From Candidatus Kuenenia stuttgartensis (GTDB taxonomy: Bacteria > Planctomycetota > Planctomycetia > Pirellulales > UBA1268): a DNA stretch of 47,535 nucleotides. The stretch's first letter is position 1, and the number at the start of each line of letters is the position of its first letter. The stretch spans positions 1 through 47,535 of the forward strand of contig CAMDDJ010000022.1 in assembly GCA_945891385.1 (NCBI GenBank). Direction: 5' to 3'. Below, piece after piece: positions 27,923 through 35,361 of this stretch. The notes under the pieces are model-generated. The model was not told where the DNA came from, did no database searches, and saw only the letters and a list, made by a program, of their open reading frames with translations. Both the position numbers and the translations under genes were made by a program.

Positions 27923-28966
27923 TCAGACCGTGACAAAACTATCGGGATCGGCCCACTGGCCGAGTTCTTCATGAAACGTTCGGCTCTTGTCGACCTCGAG
28001 TTGCCCGTCGTCGGCAATTCGAATCGCGTATCGCTCGAGCGGCCTGGGGGCCGGTCCCTCGAAATTGACTCCATCTTTGTAGAAGCCGCTGCCGTGGCAT
28101 GGGCACTTGAACTTCTGCTCTGCCTCGAGCCAACTCGGCGTGCAGCCAAGATGGGTGCACACGGTCTTCAGTGCATAAATCTGCTGCAGGCCCTGCACGT
28201 CGCCATTGACGACCCAGACGCCGTACTGGGCGACGAACTTTGTTTCAACCTTGCCTGACGGAAACCCGTCCTTCGCCCCGACCTTGAACTTGCTCGGGGG
28301 CTCGGCCAGCACGTTGGGAAAGAAAAAACGGGCGAGCCCGAGCGAAAACAAGCCGCCGGTCACGGACAGGGCGGTAAAGCCGATCGCCATGAACGATCCA
28401 GTGGCAATTTCCAGGAAACTCCGCCGATCTTCGCCCTCGGCCTTGGAAGACACCTTCGTCACGGGCCTGGTAGGCTTCGGCGGAACAGCCCGCGCCACCG
28501 TCTTTTCGGCGGGTGGCTTTGGCTTGGCGGCTGCGGGCCGAACGGGAGCCTCCGCCTTGCTGACTGGGCCCGGCTTCGCCGCGGCTCGAGCGGCGGCGAG
28601 AATGCTGGCCGTGTCACGCTGCACGCCAGCCCGGCCGGCAGCCGTCGCCGCCGGCGGCTTGGGAGCGGATGGCTTGGCGGCCGCGGGTTTTGCCGTGGGC
28701 TTTTCGGCCTCGGCAACGGCCTTGGGCGGAGACGAAGGCTCGTTTTTGGCCCGCGCCATCGCAAGAATGTCCGCCACGCTCGGCCGCCCCCCTGCCGCAG
28801 TGGCAGGGGCCTTCGATGCCGCGGGCACCGGCTTGTGCTCCTCGCTAGCACCCGAGGTATTGGCAACAACCTCGGGTACGGGCTCCGGCGAAGGCGACGC
28901 CTTCCCGTCTTTGGCTCGTGCAGCTGCCAAAATCTCGGCAACCGACAACTTCTTCTTGTCTGCCAT
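27923..28966 (-). CDS. petA: Rieske iron-sulphur protein with repeated N-terminal extension
   Basis: 347 residues. The C-terminal part is a Rieske domain with CTHLGC (Cys270, His272, Cys275) and CPCHGSGF (Cys288, Cys290, His291), preceded by a membrane anchor (about 191-215) after EDRRSF. The first 180 residues are a cytoplasmic Ala/Pro/Lys-rich extension holding three copies of a 13-14 residue motif: SVAEILAAARAK (8-19), SVADILAMARAK (63-74) and DTASILAAARAA (118-129). Typical Rieske proteins have a short tail here. The start at 28966 has GAGG upstream; the longer frame crosses the leader palindromes. First gene of the respiratory operon. Confidence 0.92.
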   Translation of the reverse strand: MADKKKLSVAEILAAARAKDGKASPSPEPVPEVVANTSGASEEHKPVPAASKAPATAAGGRPSVADILAMARAKNEPSSPPKAVAEAEKPTAKPAAAKPSAPKPPAATAAGRAGVQRDTASILAAARAAAKPGPVSKAEAPVRPAAAKPKPPAEKTVARAVPPKPTRPVTKVSSKAEGEDRRSFLEIATGSFMAIGFTALSVTGGLFSLGLARFFFPNVLAEPPSKFKVGAKDGFPSGKVETKFVAQYGVWVVNGDVQGLQQIYALKTVCTHLGCTPSWLEAEQKFKCPCHGSGFYKDGVNFEGPAPRPLERYAIRIADDGQLEVDKSRTFHEELGQWADPDSFVTV

Positions 28967-29027
28967 CGTGTGCCTCACCGGACAGATCAGGATGTCCGAC
29001 CAAGCTGCCGGAACCTCACGGGCTCCG

Positions 29028-29049
29028 ACAGAATTGTGCGGAATTCTGT
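29028..29049. promoter_or_regulatory. Perfect inverted repeat in the petA leader, site 2
   Basis: acagaatt at 29028-29035 and its exact complement aattctgt at 29042-29049 are separated by six bases. It lies 62 bp upstream of the petA ATG and 43 bp (centre to centre) from the next palindrome. Could be a second operator or an RNA hairpin in the 5' leader. Confidence 0.55.
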
Positions 29050-29070
29050 GTTTCGACCGGGATTCCGCAG

Positions 29071-29092
29071 GTTCGTGATTTTTTTCACGAAC
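29071..29092. promoter_or_regulatory. CRP/FNR-like palindromic operator, site 1
   Basis: gttcgtga (29071-29078), six thymines, then tcacgaac (29085-29092). The GTGA-N6-TCAC core has the geometry of CRP/FNR-superfamily sites. It begins just downstream of the -10 box at 29101-29106, where bound protein would overlap the start of transcription and probably repress. Regulator identity is inference. Confidence 0.6.
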
Positions 29093-29100
29093 TCCTTCTA

Positions 29101-29128
29101 ACTGTATCGATACCAGCCTCACTGTCAA
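29101..29128 (-). promoter_or_regulatory. Sigma-70 type promoter for the respiratory operon
   Basis: On the minus strand TTGACA (29123-29128, perfect -35) is followed after 16 bases by TACAGT (29101-29106, four of six -10 matches). Predicted start of transcription is near 29093, giving a leader of about 127 bases before petA. Confidence 0.55.
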
Positions 29129-29155
29129 TGTCAGGCGGCGGAGGCGCACCAGGGT

Positions 29156-29175
29156 TGGGGCTGCTTCCAGCCCCA
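29156..29175. other. Hairpin upstream of the petA promoter
   Basis: tggggctg (29156-29163) and cagcccca (29168-29175) pair perfectly around the loop cttc. Without a T-run on either side it is not a convincing terminator. It may lie in the purD leader if that transcript starts upstream. Confidence 0.4.
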
Positions 29176-29331
29176 GCAGATCGCAGCTTTTGCCCGATTT
29201 TTGGCCCTTCTCGGCACTGTGACCGCGAATCGGCCATCGGTTCGGTACAACCTTGGCCCAGGGAGCGGAAGCCGTTTCCTGGTTCCGTATGTGCCCTGCT
29301 GACTGAGCCCCCGCTGAATAAGGAGCTGGTA

Positions 29332-30693
29332 GTGACGCAATCCCGACGGGTTTTGGTCGTCGGAGGCGGTGGTCGTGAGCACGCCCTCGCGTGGAAACTC
29401 TCCCGAGACGGAGCAGAGGTGTTGGTCGCCCCCGGCAACGCCGGCACGGCTGCGATCGCGGAAAACCTGCCCGTCGCCGTGGATGACATCCCGGCGCTGG
29501 TGGCCCTGGCCCGGGATCGACGGGTGGATCTCACGGTCGTCGGCCCAGAGGCACCGCTCGTGGCTGGGATCGTCGACGCCTTCGAGGCGGCGGGGCTGCG
29601 AATCTTCGGGCCGACAGCCCGAGCCGCCCAACTCGAGGGTAGCAAGCTCTTCTGCAAGAAGATCCTCCACCGCGGCGACGTTCCCACGGCGATGTTTCGT
29701 GAGTTTCGCTCGGCGGCCGCCGCCCACAAATACCTCGAGTCGCGAGAGGACACGCCCGTCGTCGTCAAGGCCGACGGCTTGGCCGCCGGCAAGGGCGTGT
29801 TCGTCTGCGCCGATCGCGAGGCGGCGCTGGCTGCGGTGGCCACCCTCGCCGACGACCCGCAATTCGCGACGGCAGCCGGCGGCATCCTCGTCGAGGAGCG
29901 ACTTGATGGCGTCGAGGTGAGTGTCATGGCCATCACCGACGGCCGGACCATCGTCACGCTTCCGCCGCTTCAGGATCACAAAGCGGCCTACGACGGCGAT
30001 CAGGGGCCAAACACCGGCGGGATGGGCGCCTACTGCCCCACGCCCTTCGTCGACGCGGCGTTACTCGCCGACATCGAAGCTCGGATCCTGGTCCCCACGG
30101 TGCATGCCATGCGGCGGGCGAAGGTTCCGTTTCACGGTGTGCTCTTCGCCGGCCTCATGCTCACCTCCCAGGGACCGAAGGTGCTCGAGTTCAACGCGCG
30201 ATTCGGCGACCCCGAATGCGAGGCCCTGCTCGTGCGGCTTGAATCCAGCCTGCTCGACCTTGTTGATGCCACGGCCGATCGGCGGCTCGAGACCGTTCCG
30301 CCCCCAACCTGGCGGCCCGGGGCGAGCGTCACCGTGGTGATGGCGGCCGAGGGTTACCCTGCCGCTGCTCCCAAAGGCAGACCGATTCGCGGCCTCGACG
30401 CGGCAGCGGCGGTCGAGGGCGTGCACGTGTTCCACGCCGCCACCCGCCTGGCCGACGGAATCCCGGTGACCGACGGGGGCCGGGTGCTGGCCGTGACCGC
30501 CGTGGATGACTCGCTGGCTCGGGCCAAACTGCGGGCCTACACGGCCGTGAAAGAGATCCGCTGGCCGGGCGGCTGGTGCCGCAAGGACATCGCCGACAAG
30601 GGAATCCGTCGCGAACGGGAAATCCTCGCCTCCGAGCCCGATGCCGATGCCGGCGTCCCACGTCCCCTGGCCGAGACGGGAGATCCGGCATGA
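29332..30693 (+). CDS. purD: Phosphoribosylamine-glycine ligase
   Basis: 453 residues, ATP-grasp enzyme joining glycine to 5-phosphoribosylamine in purine synthesis; cytosolic. Visible are VVGGGGREHALAWKL (N domain), VGPEAPLVAGIVDAF, IFGPTARAAQLEGSK, VKADGLAAGKGVFV (ATP-grasp lid), PLQDHKAAYDGDQGPNTGGM and FNARFGDPECEALL (metal/ATP residues). The start is GTG at 29332 because AAGGAG lies six bases before it; the open frame upstream to 28918 crosses the regulatory region. It overlaps the Gfo/Idh-like gene by ATGA. Confidence 0.95.
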   Translation: MTQSRRVLVVGGGGREHALAWKLSRDGAEVLVAPGNAGTAAIAENLPVAVDDIPALVALARDRRVDLTVVGPEAPLVAGIVDAFEAAGLRIFGPTARAAQLEGSKLFCKKILHRGDVPTAMFREFRSAAAAHKYLESREDTPVVVKADGLAAGKGVFVCADREAALAAVATLADDPQFATAAGGILVEERLDGVEVSVMAITDGRTIVTLPPLQDHKAAYDGDQGPNTGGMGAYCPTPFVDAALLADIEARILVPTVHAMRRAKVPFHGVLFAGLMLTSQGPKVLEFNARFGDPECEALLVRLESSLLDLVDATADRRLETVPPPTWRPGASVTVVMAAEGYPAAAPKGRPIRGLDAAAAVEGVHVFHAATRLADGIPVTDGGRVLAVTAVDDSLARAKLRAYTAVKEIRWPGGWCRKDIADKGIRREREILASEPDADAGVPRPLAETGDPA

Positions 30694-31745
30694 GACTGCG
30701 GGTCGGCATCGTCGGCCTCGGAGACCAATGGGAAGCCAGGCACCTCCCGGCATTGCGGGCTCTCGCAGACCGGTTCGAGGTCAGGGGGATCTGCGAGCAG
30801 GTGGCACACCGCGCCCAGCGGGCCGCGGCTCAGCTCGGCACGGCGGCTGTCGACGGCTTTCGAGCCCTCACGGCCCGCGATGATATCGACGCGATCCTGC
30901 ATCTCGCCGACCAGTGGTACGGCGCGACGCCGATCCTGGCGGCCTGCGACCACGGCAAGGCCGTCTATTCGGCCGCCTCGCTGCCTGTCGATGCGGAGGC
31001 AGCGCGGGCGATCCGCCGGCGGGTGGAGGGCTCGGGAATCGCCTTCATGGCCGAACTCCCACGGCGGTATGCCCCAGCCACCCTGCGGCTCAAAGAACTC
31101 ATCGCCACGAGGCTGGGACCGCCGAAGATGCTCTTCTGCCACCGACGGGCTCCGCAAGCAAAGGCCCGCCCGGAAGACGCATCGGGCGAGAATCGCGACC
31201 TCGTCGAACTCGTCGACTGGTGCCGCTATGTCGCGGGCGTGGAGCCCACGAGCGTGGTCGCCGTGCGGCACGCCGAACCCCCGGGGACCGCGACGGCCGA
31301 CTATCGGATGATGAGCCTCGACTTCTCGACGACCGGACGGCCTGGCGACGGGCCGCTGGCACAGGTGAGTTGCGGCTCCTACATGCCGCAGACGTGGGAG
31401 GAGGCCGTCGGCTTCCGCCCACCGGCAGCGTTGCAGGCCGCCTGCGAACACGGCATCGCGTTCGTCGATCTGCCTTCTAGCCTCGTCTGGTTCGACACCG
31501 CGGGCCGGCACCAGGAGTCGCTCGACAGCGAACGACCGGTGGGCGAACAGATGCTCGTCCACTTTCACCGCCGCGTGACCAGCCTCGTCCGCAGCATGAG
31601 CGGCCTTGACGACGCCCTCCGCGCGATTCAGATCGTGCAGGCCGGCGAAACCAGCCAGTCCGAAGGCCGCCGCGTCTGGCTGCCAGAGGAGGGCTCGTCA
31701 AAACTCGCTCTGGCGGCTCGACGTGTGCCGCCCCCGAGCCTGTGA
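30690..31745 (+). CDS. Gfo/Idh/MocA-family protein lacking the EKP motif
   Basis: 351 residues. The N-terminal Rossmann fold (VGIVGLGDQWEARHLPALRA, 5-24) and DIDAILHLADQWYGATPILA are typical of the family, followed by the C-terminal sheet domain. The usual EKP motif, whose lysine is catalytic, is replaced by YSAASLPVDAEAA, so a normal oxidoreductase reaction is doubtful. The last residues (RRVPPPSL) are encoded by a palindromic-element arm at 31727-31740. It overlaps purD by 4 bp, and its relation to purine synthesis is unclear. Substrate unknown. Confidence 0.75.
   Translation: MRLRVGIVGLGDQWEARHLPALRALADRFEVRGICEQVAHRAQRAAAQLGTAAVDGFRALTARDDIDAILHLADQWYGATPILAACDHGKAVYSAASLPVDAEAARAIRRRVEGSGIAFMAELPRRYAPATLRLKELIATRLGPPKMLFCHRRAPQAKARPEDASGENRDLVELVDWCRYVAGVEPTSVVAVRHAEPPGTATADYRMMSLDFSTTGRPGDGPLAQVSCGSYMPQTWEEAVGFRPPAALQAACEHGIAFVDLPSSLVWFDTAGRHQESLDSERPVGEQMLVHFHRRVTSLVRSMSGLDDALRAIQIVQAGETSQSEGRRVWLPEEGSSKLALAARRVPPPSL
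31727..31740. repeat. Palindromic element right arm, copy E, inside a gene end
   Basis: gccgcccccgagcc is identical to the right arms at 128-141, 328-341 and 10282-10295. Here it supplies the final codons (PPPS region) of the Gfo/Idh-like gene, followed at once by its TGA. Only one arm is clear. Confidence 0.55.
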
Positions 31746-31765
31746 GCCAGGCCCCCGAATGCGTT

Positions 31766-32839
31766 CTATCCGAGGGCCGCAACCACGAGGTCGCCGACGG
31801 CCTTGGTCCCATACCCCATCTTGCCCGCCGCCTGGCTTTGCATTTTCGTGCCGGTCACATGGGCGACGGCCCGGTCGATGCGGGCGGCTGCGGCAGGCTG
31901 GCCGCTGTGTTCGAGCAGCATCGCCATCGCGTTGATCGCAGCGATCGGATTGATCTTGTCGGTGCCGGTGTACTTCGGCGCGCTGCCTCCCATCGGCTCG
32001 AACATACTCACTCCGCCGGCATCGGGGTTGAGATTGCCCCCCGCGGCCACACCCATACCGCCCTGAAGGATGCCACCGAGATCGGTGATGATGTCACCGA
32101 ACATGTTGGTGGTCACGATCACGTCGTAGGCATCCGGATTCTTCACCATCCACATGCAGCAGGCATCGACGTGGTTGTAGTCGGTCTTCACGTCGGGGTA
32201 GTCCTTCGCCACCTCCTGGAACGTCCGCCACCAGAGGTCGTGGCCGAAGGTCAACACGTTCGTCTTGGCGACGAGCGTGAGCGTCTTCTTGGGACTGTTG
32301 CGCTTCCGGGTGTAATCGAAGGCCCAGCGAATGCACCGCTCGCACCCCTTGCGGGTGTAGACGGCCTGCTGAACGGCCACTTCGTCGGGCGTCCCCTTCT
32401 TGAGATAGCCGCCGACTCCGCAGTAGAGGTCTTCGGTGTTCTCGCGGACGACCACGAAGTCGATGTCGGCCGGGCCGCGGCCCGCAAGCGGCGTCTCGAC
32501 GCCGGGGAGCAGCTTCACCGGCCGGAGATTGATGTATTGATCGAGCTTGAATCTCAGATCGAGCAGCAGCCCCTTCTCCAGGATGCCGGGCGCCACCTTG
32601 GGGTGCCCGATCGCTCCGAGGAAGATCGCGTCTTTCGATCGCAGCAGATCGAGCCCGCCCTCGGGAATGATCTCACCGGTGGCGAGATACCGATCTCCGC
32701 CCCAGTCCAGCGACTCCACCTCGAAGCCGAAGCCTTCGAGGGCGGCCACCGCCCCGAGCACCTTGATCGCCTCGGCCGTCACTTCCGGTCCGGTGCCGTC
32801 CCCGGGAATCGCGGCGATCTTCAGCGTGCTCTCAGCCAT
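31766..32839 (-). CDS. leuB: 3-isopropylmalate dehydrogenase-like beta-decarboxylating dehydrogenase
   Basis: 357 residues. AAIPGDGTGPEV (9-20), LDQYINLRPVKLLPGVETPL, VVRENTEDLYCG, the lysine/aspartate pattern of the family, DVIVTTNMFGDIITDLGGIL and MFEPMGGSAPKYTGTDKINP are visible. The LRFKLDQYINLRP substrate region follows actinobacterial LeuB more than isocitrate dehydrogenase. Relatives also include tartrate and homoisocitrate enzymes, so the substrate is probable, not certain. It converges with the Gfo/Idh-like gene, 20 bp apart. A possible -10 TAGAAT lies at 32886-32891 on the minus strand. Confidence 0.85.
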   Translation of the reverse strand: MAESTLKIAAIPGDGTGPEVTAEAIKVLGAVAALEGFGFEVESLDWGGDRYLATGEIIPEGGLDLLRSKDAIFLGAIGHPKVAPGILEKGLLLDLRFKLDQYINLRPVKLLPGVETPLAGRGPADIDFVVVRENTEDLYCGVGGYLKKGTPDEVAVQQAVYTRKGCERCIRWAFDYTRKRNSPKKTLTLVAKTNVLTFGHDLWWRTFQEVAKDYPDVKTDYNHVDACCMWMVKNPDAYDVIVTTNMFGDIITDLGGILQGGMGVAAGGNLNPDAGGVSMFEPMGGSAPKYTGTDKINPIAAINAMAMLLEHSGQPAAAARIDRAVAHVTGTKMQSQAAGKMGYGTKAVGDLVVAALG

Positions 32840-32979
32840 CGTGACGGTAGTCTCCAGCAGTGGATGTCGGAATCACAGAGCCGCAATTCTACCGGCCCCG
32901 CCGCCCACCGCCAGAACCTTGGCCAAGGCCCGGCATCGCCCCGCCGCCATCGAGAGGAATGGCCCGCCGGCCGCTGCAA

Positions 32980-33303
32980 TCAGTTCTGACTGAAGTTCAA
33001 TTGCGTGCCCGACTTGAGCCCGAGCGGGTTCTTCACGAAACGTTGCCGGCAGGCGTCGCAGAGGTCGAACCGCATCGAGCGAGCCGCATCCTGATCCATT
33101 CGAGGATCGTCGCAATCGTCGAGCTGCTCGAGCAGGTCCTGCATTTCCTCGAGATGATCGGCCTCGGCCTCGATCCCCTCGAGGTCGTCGCACGGACAGC
33201 CGCCATCTTCGACGGCAGGAAACACCTCGATCTTGACGACATGCCTCACATCGGAGTGCAGATGGATAGGCCGCTGACAGATGTCGCAGGAGTAATGAAT
33301 CAT
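32980..33303 (-). CDS. Small zinc-ribbon-type protein, unknown function
   Basis: 107 residues. CDIC near the N-terminus (6-9) and CDAC near the C-terminus (about 82-85) bracket an acidic middle section with a CPC pair; together they could make one zinc ribbon. The start at 33303 is favoured by GGAAGGA six bases upstream; the 105 residues preceding it in the longer frame are arginine-rich shadow. Divergent from the HNH gene. No family named; possibly a regulator or metal-handling protein. Confidence 0.65.
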   Translation of the reverse strand: MIHYSCDICQRPIHLHSDVRHVVKIEVFPAVEDGGCPCDDLEGIEAEADHLEEMQDLLEQLDDCDDPRMDQDAARSMRFDLCDACRQRFVKNPLGLKSGTQLNFSQN

Positions 33304-33443
33304 CGGTTTCCTTCCGGCCTGAAGGGCAGATGGTCGCCGCGAACCGAACGGTCGGCGGCTGCCACTTCGTATGAGAAAAGTGTGACGACAACTGACAGGC
33401 AAGGCAAGCGACGGATGCCGCCATTTCCTGACCGGACTGCGAC

Positions 33444-33473
33444 TTGGCGTTCTCCGACGCCGCCAGGTAGACT
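33444..33473 (+). promoter_or_regulatory. Weak candidate promoter for the HNH gene
   Basis: TTGGCG (33444-33449), 18 bases, then TAGACT (33468-33473). Four of six matches in each box; 41 bp before the ATG at 33515. Confidence 0.3.
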
Positions 33474-33514
33474 CCGGGCGTCTGCAGGGATCGTTCGCTC
33501 GGAGGCTTCCGGCC

Positions 33515-34153
33515 ATGTCCGCGATTGCCGTGCCCGCCCCCTCCCTGGGCCTCAGCGTCCTGGTGCTCAACCGGTCATTCGTGGCCGTGCACGTCACCAA
33601 CGTCCGGCGGGCGATCACGCTCCTGTTCCGGGATCTTGCGGAGGTCGTGGATGTCGAGGAAGGCCACTACGGAGCCTACTCCTTCGAATCCTGGCGGGAA
33701 CTCTCAGCCCTCCAGGCGACCCTCTGTGATCCCGATCACGACTGGATCCGAGGTGTGGGGTTCGACCTCCGCGCGCCGCGGGTGATCCGATTATTGGATT
33801 GCGATCGCGGGCCACGGCAGGGGCTGCGTTTCAACCGCCGCAACGTCTTCGCCCGCGACGGGAATCAGTGCCAATACTGCGGCCGGCACTTCCCTCTGAG
33901 CGAACTCTCGCTCGACCACGTCGTGCCTCGGAGCCAGGGTGGCGTGACGAGTTGGGACAACATCGTCTGCGCCTGCGTGGCCTGCAACGTCCGCAAGGGT
34001 GGCCGCACTCCGACTGAAGCCCGGATGCAACTCATTCGCCACCCGGTCAAGCCGAAGCGCAGTCCGCTTTTGGCCCTGAAGCTCGGCAACCCGAAGTACG
34101 CCAGTTGGAAGAACTTTGTGGACCGAGCCTATTGGACGGTCGACCTCGACTGA
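33515..34153 (+). CDS. HNH endonuclease family protein
   Basis: 212 residues. The C-terminal half is an HNH module: zinc knuckle CQYCGRHF, LSLDHVVPRSQGG, WDNIVCACVACNVRKGGR, with the N and H residues of the family placed as expected. The N-terminal half (VLVLNRSFVAVHVTNVRRAI) is typical of a widespread stand-alone bacterial HNH protein whose physiological role is unsettled. GGAGG lies nine bases upstream of the ATG. No restriction or toxin partner is present, so a housekeeping role is more likely than defence. Confidence 0.88.
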   Translation: MSAIAVPAPSLGLSVLVLNRSFVAVHVTNVRRAITLLFRDLAEVVDVEEGHYGAYSFESWRELSALQATLCDPDHDWIRGVGFDLRAPRVIRLLDCDRGPRQGLRFNRRNVFARDGNQCQYCGRHFPLSELSLDHVVPRSQGGVTSWDNIVCACVACNVRKGGRTPTEARMQLIRHPVKPKRSPLLALKLGNPKYASWKNFVDRAYWTVDLD

Positions 34154-34191
34154 AGTCAGGGCCGCGTCTTCCCCCAGCGTTTCGCCGCGGT

Positions 34192-34473
34192 TCACTCACC
34201 GCCACAGAGCGGATCTTTCTTCTCGGTGATCACCGGAAGTTGCGGTGACATCTCGGCGTTGAGTTCCTTGAAGTCCTTCCACTCAGCCGGCAGGTTGTCT
34301 TCGTGGAAGATCGCCTCGACCGGGCACTCGGGAACGCAAGCCTCGCAGTCGATGCACTCGTCGGGGTGGATGTACACCATCTTGTCCCCCTCGTAGAAGC
34401 ATTCCACCGGGCAGACCACGACGCAGTCGGTGTACTTGCAGGCGAAACAAGGCTCGGCGACAACGTGCGTCAT
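34192..34473 (-). CDS. fdxA: 7Fe-8S (FdxA-type) ferredoxin
   Basis: 93 residues. Cys9, Cys17 and Cys21 (C-x7-C-x3-C-P) fit the [3Fe-4S] cluster with an extra Cys12 in the place that often carries aspartate or cysteine; [12 protein letters not shown] gives the second, [4Fe-4S] cluster (Cys40, 43, 46, 50). Soluble, small electron carrier. It is preceded by the strong promoter at 34558-34586. Converges with the HNH gene. Confidence 0.93.
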   Translation of the reverse strand: MTHVVAEPCFACKYTDCVVVCPVECFYEGDKMVYIHPDECIDCEACVPECPVEAIFHEDNLPAEWKDFKELNAEMSPQLPVITEKKDPLCGGE

Positions 34474-34557
34474 GTCCGGAAACTCCTGGGAAAAACGTGG
34501 CCTTCGAGGCGGGTCTCAACGAGAGGACTCAGGCAGACCCTGGGTCCGCCGCGCGGC

Positions 34558-34586
34558 ATCCTAGGGGCGTCTGAAATGCCTGTCAA
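34558..34586 (-). promoter_or_regulatory. Strong sigma-70 promoter for fdxA
   Basis: On the minus strand TTGACA (34581-34586, perfect) is followed after exactly 17 bases by TAGGAT (34558-34563, four of six). The predicted leader is about 78 bases. It shows that this genome uses the ordinary housekeeping promoter pattern. Confidence 0.65.
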
Positions 34587-34638
34587 CGATTGAGGAATCG
34601 GCAGATTCCGGGTGATTCCTGAGCCAGACCGAATGGCG

Positions 34639-34668
34639 TTGGAGCGGTCGGCCTACCACCCCTATGAT
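34639..34668 (+). promoter_or_regulatory. Candidate promoter for the sigma factor gene
   Basis: TTGGAG (34639-34644), 18 bases, then TATGAT (34663-34668, five of six -10 matches), about 58 bp before the GTG start. Confidence 0.4.
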
Positions 34669-34725
34669 TTCCCGGATTCAGCCGGTTTTTCGGCCTCGCG
34701 TCGGGCCCCGGGAGGATGCAGCGCC

Positions 34726-35361
34726 GTGTCGAAGCCCCCTCCTGCTGCCACCACGCTCGTTTCCGCTGCCGACCGTCAGCTGCTCGATGCCTGTCTTGCC
34801 GGCGACGAACGGGGCTGGGAGGCGTTCATCGACCGCTTTGGCGGGCTCTTCGGCGGCGTGGCGGCGGCCGTGGCCCGCCAGGGTGGTCGCAGCCTGCCGC
34901 CCTCCGAACGCGACGATCTCGTGGGGGAGATGGTGCTGGCGTGTATCGCCAACGACGGGGCAACGCTGCGTTCCTTCGCCGGACGAGCGAGCCTGGCCAC
35001 CTACCTGACGGTGATCGCCCGCCGCGTGGCCCTGCGACGATTCCGGCGGGAATCGACCGCATGTTCCCCCCGATCCGATCACCTGGCCGCAGATGCGGTG
35101 GCCGGGCGGCCTGGAGACGCACCCATGCGGCTCGACGATCGCGACCAGATCGAGACGCTGCTCGGCAAGCTCGACCGCGACGAGGCCCGACTCGTGCGTC
35201 TGCACCACCTCGAGGCCCGAAGCTACGGAGAAATCAGCCGAGCCACCGGCCTTCCTCTCGGCTCGATCGGTCCGGCGCTCTCCCGGGCGCGGGCCAAACT
35301 CCGCCAGTTCGCGGAGACGTCTGCTCCGCCCGCCAGGCCTACTGGGCCGGCGGACCGATGA
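34726..35361 (+). CDS. ECF-like RNA polymerase sigma factor
   Basis: 211 residues. Region 2 is recognisable as ACLAGDERGWEAFIDRFGG...DDLVGEMVLACIANDGATLR...SLATYLTVIARRVALRRFRR, and region 4 as LDRDEARLVRLHHLEARSYG followed by EISRATGLPLGSIGPALSRA, a helix-turn-helix. The start GTG at 34726 has GGGAGG ten bases upstream; the open frame extending to 34612 crosses the predicted promoter. It converges with and overlaps the LolA-like gene by 23 bp. Probably a lineage-specific sigma factor; no anti-sigma gene is adjacent. Confidence 0.85.
   Translation: MSKPPPAATTLVSAADRQLLDACLAGDERGWEAFIDRFGGLFGGVAAAVARQGGRSLPPSERDDLVGEMVLACIANDGATLRSFAGRASLATYLTVIARRVALRRFRRESTACSPRSDHLAADAVAGRPGDAPMRLDDRDQIETLLGKLDRDEARLVRLHHLEARSYGEISRATGLPLGSIGPALSRARAKLRQFAETSAPPARPTGPADR

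Larger units (their letters stand above)
28967..29331. other. Divergent regulatory region between petA and purD
   Basis: 365 bp with no gene. It contains a consensus-like promoter reading left (29101-29128), two perfect 8-bp inverted repeats with 6-bp spacers (29028-29049, 29071-29092) and a tetraloop hairpin at 29156-29175. The purD ribosome site AAGGAG (29320-29325) closes the region. Confidence 0.75.

Noticed and set aside
29156-29175. Rho-independent terminator
   Set aside because: Stable hairpin but no T-run on either strand and located inside a divergent promoter region.
33515-34153. HNH protein as part of a defence or restriction system
   Set aside because: No methylase, toxin or immunity partner nearby; neighbours are housekeeping genes.
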